Source: Paenalicyclobacillus ferrooxydans
GTDB lineage: Bacteria > Bacillota > Bacilli > Alicyclobacillales > Alicyclobacillaceae
Assembly: GCF_001399675.1 (NCBI RefSeq)
Contig: NZ_LJCO01000040.1
Span: 1 to 64,000 of the forward strand
Direction: 5' to 3'
DNA: 64,000 nt
The notes under the pieces were generated by a model. It worked only from the letters and a program-made list of their open reading frames with translations. It made no database searches and was not told the DNA's origin. Made by a program: the position numbers and the translations under genes. Positions 1-7,348 of the stretch are shown piece after piece (position 1 is the first letter of the stretch; each line of letters opens with the position of its first letter).

Positions 1-669
1 ATCTTGTCTGTAGAAGCCATCGACGTGCCTCCTCTACTATTTGCTCGTCACCTTTAGTAGATTGCACTCGATGGCTTTCTCGTCAAGATCCAGCCTTGGA
101 ATTTACACCACTACATGAGACTCTAACGTTCAATTCCCATCGTTTAAGGTAAAGGCGTGTTTTAATCACAATAACCATGGAATAGGAACCTTTGTGTTGT
201 GGGATATTTTCCAAACGGCATGGCGCCTCTCAACTAATGAAAACTCCAATAACTATGTTGTTGATCGACACATCCCATAATGTGATGGCTGAAAACCAAT
301 GCAATGAGACCATTGTCTACATGGAATTCACTGAAGCTATGGCACAAGTAATTGACACGTACCCATTGATGATGCATCTCTACAGAAGACCGAAGCCCCC
401 ATTACCACTTCACTTAAAACAGTGAAATCACCTGAAAATCATGAGATATTTGATCAAGCAATACTTGATTGCTCTATAGTGAAAGTGCATCGACAGGACA
501 CCCCGTCCACAGAACACAGCCGCGCGTAGTAGCTCCATTCCGTTGGGTGGTATCTCGTGCAATTGTCTATCACCTGAACTCATACACAGCAAAAAGGAGC
601 TAAAGTGCGGGATAAACGCCCCGTCACCTCAACTCCTCATTTTAAAACGTGGTTGATTAGACTATTTTG
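1..669. other. Gene-poor left edge
   Basis: No convincing gene. A 77-codon frame at 192-425 (+) has no ribosome binding site and no recognisable motif; it may be a remnant. The stretch lies downstream of the minus-strand ATPase gene. No clear terminator was seen. Confidence 0.4.
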
Positions 670-2364
670 TCAGTTTGCTGTTGCCTGGGGTTTGAAACGA
701 TAGTCATGGTGTTCGACAATAATGATATGATCCTGCAAAAATGTCTCTGACTTTCGCTTCAACTTGTTCAGATTGGAGAGATCCCTAATTCCCAGTGCTT
801 CCATAATATCCTGTTTTGAGACCGTCTCTGCACCAGACATTTTATACTCTAAGAGAAACTGTTGGAATTGAACGATCTGAGGCACTCGATTCTTCCCATT
901 ACCCTTGGTCTTCTGTCTTCTCTTTTTCACCGATACTTCCATTTCCTTTTTGACGTACTGCACCCCTGGGAGTTCGCCTACAATCGTATCAACCGCCCCC
1001 TGATTGTTGCAGAACACGTACATTTTTGCGGGACGTATGTGGTCGCGTGCGACTCTATGAAGTGCCTGGTACATTTCTCCGCAAACCATTTGTGTTCTGA
1101 CCAGTGAAACCTCGTCATTTTGGTAGAGGATATTATCGCTCCCCTCCTTTGTGAAATAAAAGTGGTTCAAGAGATATGCCATGTAATTGAAATAGGGCGT
1201 TTTGAGCAAAAAAATCGTGTCAAAATCGCGGTACTTGTTGACCCCAGTTAGATTGCCAAAATGGTCAACCGCAATCGGGAACCCAAGGTTCTCGGAAACT
1301 TTCTCCAGGGTTTCACCGTAGTCCTTGAAGTGAGCCAATACACTTTTGATTACTTGTTCTTCGTTCGCCTTATCCGTAATGAACAGAGCACCATGGCAAT
1401 CTTTCAGTGGAATCTCACTCAAGACTTCCATCGTAAATTTGGTGTAGGTTTTTAAAGCTGTTTTCCCTGTATTCACAGTATAGTGGGTCAGGAACGAAGA
1501 TGAATAATCAAACAGTTTCTTCTGCCGCTTTACCACAAATAGGTCTGAGAGTTCAGGACGGTAATCGAACCCCGAATTGGCATCAAGCACTACATTGTTC
1601 TGCAACATGAGTGGCGGTAGACGAAAATCATACGTGTGGAAATTCCCCTCGAAAAAATAGCCCCCGTTTTTAATGAGATGATGGATATTTTCCATGATGG
1701 TTTTATCCGCTCGATCATCAATAAAATCCAGCATATTTTCCAATCTCGGTAGTTCCCCGATCAAGTCAGGGAACGTAACGAACGGAATATCCTTCGTTAA
1801 ATAGTCGGTATAAATGCGTTCCATCTCGACAAACTTGGTTAACAGTTTATCGGCAAGATACTTCATTCCATAGTCTTCTTTACGCATGGAATTTAGAGCG
1901 TATCGTCCGATCTCATCACCTCCAATTACAATGGGATGCATGAAGCTCGGAAATTCGTCGAGGATGAGGACCTCGCGATTCTGCCACAAATCTTGGTAAT
2001 TTCCACGACAGAACTGAAAGTACATTTCGTGCGTTATGCATAAGACAGGAATCTCTCTTGCTCTCTTTAACTTATACGCTGGTTTATTGTCCCCGCCGAT
2101 GAATTTTGCCGCGACCGTCGTCCCCGCATGCTGATTGATAGACTGGACAGTGTTCGCCAGTTCTTCACCTGCAAAGAGTTGAACATACAGTGCACGGCGA
2201 TACGGAGGTGTAGTGGCTACCTCTGCAAGAAGCTTATGCATGTAACGTGATTTCCCCGACGAAGCTTCGTGATTAAATGTCACGAATACTTTATCTTGCC
2301 ACTGCTCCTCATTGATGATTTGTTCTCGCAATTCTACAAAATAGTCCTCGTGCTTTGTTGTCAT
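670..2364 (-). CDS. Helicase-like P-loop ATPase, plasmid or ICE type
   Basis: 564-residue protein with a Walker A-like SSGKS at about residues 35-39, a Walker B LILDEF near 132-137, and an SF2 motif VI-like QALHRVAR in the second half. The last 60 residues look like a small winged-helix or HTH domain (KQDIMEALGIRDLSNLNKL). I infer a nucleic-acid-dependent ATPase, perhaps a replication or maintenance protein, because it is divergent from a parM/parR pair. The start is ATG at 2364: AAAGGGG lies 9 nt upstream, while the longer frame to 2424 has no such site. The gene sits directly downstream of a long rod-shaped RNA whose 3' end looks like an intrinsic terminator, so attenuation of transcription is possible. 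Substrate and pathway are unknown. Confidence 0.7.
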   Translation of the reverse strand: MTTKHEDYFVELREQIINEEQWQDKVFVTFNHEASSGKSRYMHKLLAEVATTPPYRRALYVQLFAGEELANTVQSINQHAGTTVAAKFIGGDNKPAYKLKRAREIPVLCITHEMYFQFCRGNYQDLWQNREVLILDEFPSFMHPIVIGGDEIGRYALNSMRKEDYGMKYLADKLLTKFVEMERIYTDYLTKDIPFVTFPDLIGELPRLENMLDFIDDRADKTIMENIHHLIKNGGYFFEGNFHTYDFRLPPLMLQNNVVLDANSGFDYRPELSDLFVVKRQKKLFDYSSSFLTHYTVNTGKTALKTYTKFTMEVLSEIPLKDCHGALFITDKANEEQVIKSVLAHFKDYGETLEKVSENLGFPIAVDHFGNLTGVNKYRDFDTIFLLKTPYFNYMAYLLNHFYFTKEGSDNILYQNDEVSLVRTQMVCGEMYQALHRVARDHIRPAKMYVFCNNQGAVDTIVGELPGVQYVKKEMEVSVKKRRQKTKGNGKNRVPQIVQFQQFLLEYKMSGAETVSKQDIMEALGIRDLSNLNKLKRKSETFLQDHIIIVEHHDYRFKPQATAN

Positions 2365-2424
2365 AGTCATTTTCCCCTTTCGCTGTTGTGCATAATGCTT
2401 TGTGACTGTTTGGGCACAACACAC

Positions 2425-2562
2425 AAAAAAGCTGGTTGTTCGTGAATGAGGTGTGCCCGCGATCTTTCACCCATAGGACATAAGAGTTCTGAACAGACTT
2501 ATCCTTGGGTTTGAATTGAAAGACCTATATAAAAAACGAGCACCCTCCACGCAACCAGCTTT
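2425..2562 (-). ncRNA. Rod-shaped structured RNA or attenuator leader
   Basis: Nearly the whole segment folds on itself. Arms 2428-2438 and 2552-2562 pair over 11 bp. Moving inward, CGTG 2441-2444 pairs with 2548-2551, GAGG 2448-2451 with 2544-2547, GTGC 2453-2456 with 2540-2543, the arm 2461-2469 with 2517-2525, CCCA 2470-2473 with 2506-2509, and TAAG 2481-2484 with 2498-2501. A G-U pair in the 2461-2469 helix forms only in the minus-strand RNA. On that strand the outer arm runs into six T (2430-2425), like an intrinsic terminator. It lies 60 nt before the ATPase start. It matches no RNA family I can name. Confidence 0.55.
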
Positions 2563-2610
2563 CTGTTTGCCTGGGGAAAATGGTGACATCCTGCGATATA
2601 TAAAATAACC

Positions 2611-2616
2611 TGTCAA
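2611..2616 (-). promoter_or_regulatory. Possible -35 box for the rod RNA and ATPase
   Basis: A consensus TTGACA lies on the minus strand about 50 nt before the rod RNA. No clean -10 is found at standard spacing; the following sequence is merely TA-rich (TTATTTTATATA). This is a weak call. Confidence 0.25.
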
Positions 2617-2679
2617 TTATATTTGTCCAAATCGTGAGTCTATCCTATCTCCTTCATTGCATTTAGTCAACTATAATAT

Positions 2680-2820
2680 GGTTTTATATCAATTAAAACC
2701 CAATACAGTTTGTTTCCAAACACAATTGGAACGTCCCTCTATGTTGACCTTCCCATCCCCATCCTTCACTTCCTACTTTGTCGCCCAAAGTACGACTCAC
2801 ATCAAACATCATAGTACGAC
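2680..2820. promoter_or_regulatory. Candidate partition site or operator before parM
   Basis: The intergenic region between the ATPase and parM carries an imperfect palindrome at 2680-2700 (GGTTTTA...TAAAACC), an inverted repeat TTCCAA/TTGGAA at 2714-2731, and a direct repeat AGTACGAC at 2789-2796 and 2813-2820 with 24-nt spacing. Type II partition loci usually keep their ParR-binding repeats (parC) directly upstream of parM, so this is the natural place to look. The binding role is inferred. Confidence 0.35.
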
Positions 2821-2892
2821 ACGTTCTGAATAATTCGCCCGCCCTTGCTTAATATATGAGGTCAATCAAAAATACGAGGAGGTTATCATTTA

Positions 2893-3882
2893 ATGAGTAA
2901 TTCACACGTTTACGCAGTGGTGGTGGATAGCGGAAAACATTTCTCAAAGGCTCTCAGCTATAAGGATGGTGGATTCATTAAAACGAGGTTTCGCACGTTG
3001 GTGGAAGATGCGACCCATGTCTCTGGCGTTGAACTGTTCGGAGATACGTATCGGGTCGAGTTTGACGACAAGCAGTACCTCATTGGCAGTATGTTGTCGG
3101 AAAGAAACGCAGACTTTCACGTATCCAAACACTCATTGAGTCACAAGTTAGCAATCTATACGTCCATTGCACTGATTTTAGAAAAAATGGGGATTGCTCG
3201 ATTAGGGATTCCAGCGTTAAATTTGGCGGTTAACTGTCCCATTAACATTTTCAAGAACCAACAACTCAAATCCGAGTACAGGGACTATATCCTGAACGAG
3301 CACAAACCTATTTGCCTGCGGGTCAATGGACAAGCTTGGGTGTTCAGAATTAACGCACTCGTCCTGTTGCCAGAGGGAGTCGGATCGATTTACACCAATT
3401 TGGATAAGTATAGGAACTCACGGGTCACAGTCATCGACATCGGGTCATTAAATACTTCTTTCTGCACCTTTGATCACCTAATACCGAAATTGGACTCGAT
3501 GCTGATTAGTGATCTTGGGGTCAATCTCTTGAGGGGGTATATACAGGACACCTTGTCCAGCCGTTTTGGGCAGTCAGTTTCACTCGATGAGAGCGAAGCC
3601 ATCCTTCATGAAGGTGCCTATTCGCTAAACGGTGCGATCATGCTTGATAGTAAGTCCATCTTCACTGATTTGAAGATGGCTCATGTCAAACACATCGCTG
3701 ATTTTGCAGTCTCTCATGGACTGTCGCTGAACTCTCCAGTATTTTGCGGCGGTGGTGCTTTACTTCTGAAAGACCAGATCATCGAACGCTTTCCTCACGC
3801 AAAGATCGATGAAAACGGAAGCTACTCGAATGTAATGTCGTATTGGAAACTCCTTGAAGCGAGAGGCTTGACCCATGTCTAA
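2893..3882 (+). CDS. parM: ParM/Alp-type actin-like partition ATPase
   Basis: 329-residue protein with the actin/Hsp70-type nucleotide-binding pattern: phosphate-1 loop VVVDSGKHFSK near residue 12, phosphate-2 loop VIDIGSLNTSF near residue 180, and an adenosine-motif-like VFCGGGALLL near residue 285. Length fits ParM, AlfA and Alp proteins, which form filaments that push plasmid copies apart. The ATG at 2893 follows GAGGAGG with good spacing. Its stop overlaps the start of the next small gene by 8 nt, the usual parM-parR coupling. The sequence is too divergent to say which plasmid-segregating actin class it belongs to. In a chromosome-like window it suggests an integrated plasmid or integrative element. 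Confidence 0.7.
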   Translation: MSNSHVYAVVVDSGKHFSKALSYKDGGFIKTRFRTLVEDATHVSGVELFGDTYRVEFDDKQYLIGSMLSERNADFHVSKHSLSHKLAIYTSIALILEKMGIARLGIPALNLAVNCPINIFKNQQLKSEYRDYILNEHKPICLRVNGQAWVFRINALVLLPEGVGSIYTNLDKYRNSRVTVIDIGSLNTSFCTFDHLIPKLDSMLISDLGVNLLRGYIQDTLSSRFGQSVSLDESEAILHEGAYSLNGAIMLDSKSIFTDLKMAHVKHIADFAVSHGLSLNSPVFCGGGALLLKDQIIERFPHAKIDENGSYSNVMSYWKLLEARGLTHV

Positions 3883-4150
3883 GCAAAAAATCTCCATTTC
3901 CATCAGAGATCCAGCGATCTACGAGTTTGTAAAGGCGAAGGCGGAAAGGGAGAACGTAAGCGCATATGTTTGTGACTTGATCCGCCGCAACATGGAGCAA
4001 CCAAGCGAGGAAGACCTGGACAAGAAGGTTGAAGAAATCGTGAGACGATTGTTGCAAAACACCGATGCAGTCACGTTTTCCCCAAGCAATCAGCCAAACA
4101 AGAACTCACTAACTGACGAAGATAGAGAGCTACTCAAGTCGCTTTTCTAA
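3875..4150 (+). CDS. parR: ParR-like DNA-binding adaptor
   Basis: 91-residue basic/acidic protein. The N-terminal half (KISISIRDPAIYEF, then a helix with VSAYVCDLIRR) has the beta-helix-helix look of a ribbon-helix-helix DNA binder. The C-terminal half is charged and probably disordered, as in ParR proteins that bind the centromere with one end and ParM filaments with the other. It starts within the end of parM (8-nt overlap), so the two are translationally coupled. Assignment rests mainly on size, fold pattern and position. Confidence 0.55.
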   Translation: MSKQKISISIRDPAIYEFVKAKAERENVSAYVCDLIRRNMEQPSEEDLDKKVEEIVRRLLQNTDAVTFSPSNQPNKNSLTDEDRELLKSLF

Positions 4151-4153
4151 CGA

Positions 4154-4176
4154 AGGGAGCCGAACCTTGGCTCTCT
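4154..4176 (+). terminator. Intrinsic terminator after parMR
   Basis: AGGGAGCC (4154-4161) pairs with GGCTCTCT (4169-4176) over 8 bp including one G-U pair, with a 7-nt loop, followed by a short T-rich stretch. It begins 4 nt after the parR stop. Confidence 0.6.
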
Positions 4177-4458
4177 TTATCTGTGAGCACGCATATCTCA
4201 TACAACTTAACCCTAACTTTCTCAACTCTGAGCCTTCAAATCGCGCTATCAGTCTGATTCTTCATGAACATCGCTTGTCCATTCAGACAATCAAGAAAGG
4301 ACGCTCCTTTTCGGAACGCCATGCTTTTATCAATAGCCGCCACCTGCACCGCCGCCAAACGCGGGAACCAGCAAGGAACAGTACAAAGATGATCAAGAAG
4401 ACAACTGACTGTCCGTACTGAAATCATGGTAAACAGTACCCACTCGTGGTGTTAAGAC

Positions 4459-4585
4459 GACAACTTGTCCATTTTCCAAGTTGTCTTACCAGACTTTCCA
4501 CAATAATTGGTCTAAGTTGGCGACTTGTTCGGTTCAGGTGCAACAGAGTAACATGTTTGCAAACAAATGCGTTTTGATCAAAACG
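4459..4585. repeat. Cluster of three dyads
   Basis: In the 465-bp gene-free stretch after parR: a hairpin with 9-bp arms GACAACTTG (4459-4467) and CAAGTTGTC (4477-4485); a perfect palindrome GTTTGCAAAC (4555-4564); and a 16-bp perfect palindrome CGTTTTGATCAAAACG (4570-4585). The role is unknown. Protein-binding sites of a partition or replication region, or a regulatory site, are possible. Confidence 0.45.
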
Positions 4586-4641
4586 ACATCACCCAGTTAG
4601 AACAAGACTCTATGTACTTAAACGAAACATTGTGCTGTAAA

Positions 4642-5257
4642 TCATGATTTCCGACGACGGCGAGATTTCCCCTGCCACTGACTCCATTTGGACAAATGCA
4701 TATCCAATACCCCACCGTGCCAATACTTGATACCTAATTTCTCAGCTTCCCTACGCGCTCCTGTGGTAATGTTCGATGATGTGATCAGCATCCCATATAT
4801 ACAACTTGGTGATGGATTTATACGTGCAGTATATAGTTCTCGAATAACAGATGGACCAACTGGACGTTTATCATCCCAATGTTTACACTGTACGGCTGTC
4901 CGTTCATTGGTGCGTTTATCGGTCAAAACTAAATCAATCCCCGCCATCATTACCCCCAACACCAAGTTCCTCAACCAAAAATCCTTGTGAACGAAAATAG
5001 AGGGCAAATAAACGTTCAAATTCTGACCATGTTAATTTATCAATCGGAGTACGCAAGATTACATCATCAGAACTACGCGATGAAGATTTTCTGTTATTCG
5101 ACGATGAAGTTTTTCTCGTAGAATTATGCGACTTCTTTTCCGCACCACGTTTCTTGCGTCTTTTTGGGGCAAGAAAACGTTCAATAAGTCCTGATAAAAT
5201 ACCGAGACCAACCACAAAACATAGGAAAAGAAAGATACCATTATGTAAAAAGGACAT
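4642..5257 (-). pseudogene. Frameshifted Mrr-like restriction endonuclease with membrane anchor
   Basis: Two overlapping frames read as one protein of about 205 residues. The first begins with a hydrophobic segment (about residues 7-26) and a basic Ser/Arg/Lys-rich linker, then LTWSEFERLFALYFRSQGF and GVGGNDGG. The second continues with IDLVLTDKRTNERTAVQCKHW. Together they form the PD-(D/E)xK core of the Mrr_cat family (GNDGGIDLVL...QCK). The break is a run of four G on the minus strand (4939-4942); three would restore the frame. This may be true inactivation, a slippage-prone phase switch, or a sequencing error. Mrr-type enzymes cut modified DNA. It lies at the downstream end of the hsd-SIR2 island. 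Confidence 0.7.
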
Positions 5258-5365
5258 GTTATGTGAACTCCCGACTGACGAGTATTATAGTAGAATTTTA
5301 AACATCAGGTACTCTGCCGTTTCACAATATCAAGTTGAATTATCAAACATACTCAACCATAGGGG

Positions 5366-5581
5366 CTACTGTGTTATTTCAGGCAAATAGCCGCCGTCCC
5401 TAAACTTTTCGAGACAACTCCTGCAGATACACAATTTTCTCTCAGGACTTGAAGCAACTTTCACGAATATCTCTTGAGGGAAGACCTCTTTGTCACACCA
5501 ACAATTCCCATGAGGCTTACCCGCCAAATTGCCGCAGTTGTTATCTCCCCCACAAATCGGACATTCCTTTCCGCCTGACAT
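5366..5581 (-). CDS. Cysteine-rich CWC family small protein
   Basis: 71-residue protein with the pattern CPICGGDNNCGN...HGNCWC followed later by CICRSCLEKF. This is the layout of the cysteine-rich CWC family, probably a metal-binding fold. Function of the family is not established. It lies 152 nt downstream of the SIR2 gene on the same strand. It may be part of that operon or a passenger; no strong ribosome binding site is visible. Confidence 0.6.
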   Translation of the reverse strand: MSGGKECPICGGDNNCGNLAGKPHGNCWCDKEVFPQEIFVKVASSPERKLCICRSCLEKFRDGGYLPEITQ

Positions 5582-5733
5582 TGATTTGACCCGCTTTCTT
5601 GCCTTTTCGTCAACGAACCATTGTTTCTGGCTCCCCCAACCCAGAGTCCGTTTTAGCGATGTAATATCTTTTACATTACTCTCAGCTTCATGTTATTTTG
5701 TCGAATAACTGAATTTATCCTCTTAAATTAACT

Positions 5734-7248
5734 TCATTCTTGATATGGCTTGAAAAATGTCTTAGGAATTGTTTCGAAAATATCGATGGTTACGCTATTC
5801 CTATGAGTAGAAAACCCCAACTGAGCAAGTCTTCTCTGGCGATGTATGGGGTTCTCATATGTTGTCGCCGCATTCCAAGCTTGATTGATGCGTTCAGTTA
5901 TCCAAGGCTGTATTTCTGCTGGCAACGAATCTATATTCTCACTACAATCAACCCAGTGAGATAGTTCACCTCTGAAAACATCAGTGATAGTTCTTCCCCA
6001 TGATAGTAAAAGCTCTACTGCGTATGCACCCGCGATTATATTTAATTCTCTTGGGAAATCCCTTGTTTGAGGAAGGAAACTGTCCAAATGTAACCCTTTC
6101 CTTGGTTGACGAACATTAGCCACTGCCATTACACAGGATTGAGCAGTCAACCGACTCTGCGGGTCATTCAAATACAGATGGATTGTGGCGGGTCTAAATT
6201 CATCTGATTCTTCTTCTGTCGTGCACCTTTGAGCCAAAGTCAATAATGCGTTTATAACTTTATCTTCAAACTGCTTGGGGATCATTGCCGTATCCATCGT
6301 AGCACGAAATTTATGTAAAGCTTGCTGAAATGGTTCGTCTTCAACTATCCGTTCAATCGCGCTTATTTCATGAATCGTCACGACTTTTCGCGATGGTGGG
6401 ATTCGAGGAGATAAAATATCGGCTATTTCATCATCATGTTTCTGCTTAATAGTTTCTTCAGCAAGTGCCGACAATAATGCCTCAAATGCTTCTTGATTAC
6501 TTCGTGAGCCAGGGAATTCCTTCATCGGATCAATGACAGTGACCCCGTAGGAATTACATAGTGATTCCAGTTCATTGCTGTAATCAAACGCGATTAAATA
6601 TGCTCTGGGAAGTTTGCCGCGAAATACGTTATGTAGCCCTGATAATAACAACTGAATATTCTTGTCTCTGAGACTATAACCAACAAACAACAGATTTTTT
6701 GCCAATAAGTCGGAACGAAGACGGATATTGAGGAAGTGATCTGGATCGTCAATTCGAGTCTGATAGTCCTCACTTGTAAAAACTACTGATTCAGGGCGGG
6801 ATAAATCTCCATGATACTTAAACAGTAAGCGATCTGCAGGTACTGACTCTGCCAAGTCCTCAAGTTCAATAACTGGTTGATAGTAGCGTCCAAACTGCTC
6901 GAAGCACTTTTCAAGAATGTTGTCTTGATTGGTGGTATAGATAATACCCAGACCCAGGCTCATTATCTGTAACTGAGTAGTTCCACGATCTGCATCGAAA
7001 CTATCAACCAGTAGCTTCGATTCCAAAAAGTCGCACAACCCACTTTTTCCATATTTGTCTACATACTGTTGTGCTATAACAAGGTGGTCACCAGGTTGAA
7101 CACCAAGAGTATGAGCCATTTGGTCACGAATCTCATCCCAATCGACATGCAAAATCGGGACGGAACATCCAGCACCCAGAAACGGAACTAATTTATGCCT
7201 CGCGGCAAGAGGTGCTAAAACTGAAATTATGTTAGAGTCTGCACTCAT
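5734..7248 (-). CDS. SIR2-domain defence protein
   Basis: 504-residue protein. Residues 1-240 form a SIR2-like Rossmann domain: GAG at 25-27 in VPFLGAGCS, TTNQD at 105-109, the catalytic-type histidine H146 in KYHGD, and GYSLRD at 190-195. Such domains in antiphage proteins usually degrade NAD+ rather than deacetylate; that activity is inferred here. Residues 250-504 match nothing I know and may be the sensor part. AAGGAG lies 8 nt before the ATG. The gene follows hsdR by 100 bp on the same strand, so it is probably co-transcribed with the type I system and may act as its abortive back-up. The key residues look intact. Confidence 0.8.
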   Translation of the reverse strand: MSADSNIISVLAPLAARHKLVPFLGAGCSVPILHVDWDEIRDQMAHTLGVQPGDHLVIAQQYVDKYGKSGLCDFLESKLLVDSFDADRGTTQLQIMSLGLGIIYTTNQDNILEKCFEQFGRYYQPVIELEDLAESVPADRLLFKYHGDLSRPESVVFTSEDYQTRIDDPDHFLNIRLRSDLLAKNLLFVGYSLRDKNIQLLLSGLHNVFRGKLPRAYLIAFDYSNELESLCNSYGVTVIDPMKEFPGSRSNQEAFEALLSALAEETIKQKHDDEIADILSPRIPPSRKVVTIHEISAIERIVEDEPFQQALHKFRATMDTAMIPKQFEDKVINALLTLAQRCTTEEESDEFRPATIHLYLNDPQSRLTAQSCVMAVANVRQPRKGLHLDSFLPQTRDFPRELNIIAGAYAVELLLSWGRTITDVFRGELSHWVDCSENIDSLPAEIQPWITERINQAWNAATTYENPIHRQRRLAQLGFSTHRNSVTIDIFETIPKTFFKPYQE

Positions 7249-7348
7249 GGATTTATCTCCTTCATTCCACTTCTTCTACCTGCCTTGCAACGGTTTGGAT
7301 CTTGCGGTCTGGGTGGCTGATAATTAAGTCAATGGATGCGTGCTTGCT

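Noticed and set aside
192-425. 77-codon plus-strand frame at the left edge
   Set aside because: No ribosome binding site, no motif; kept only as a possible remnant.
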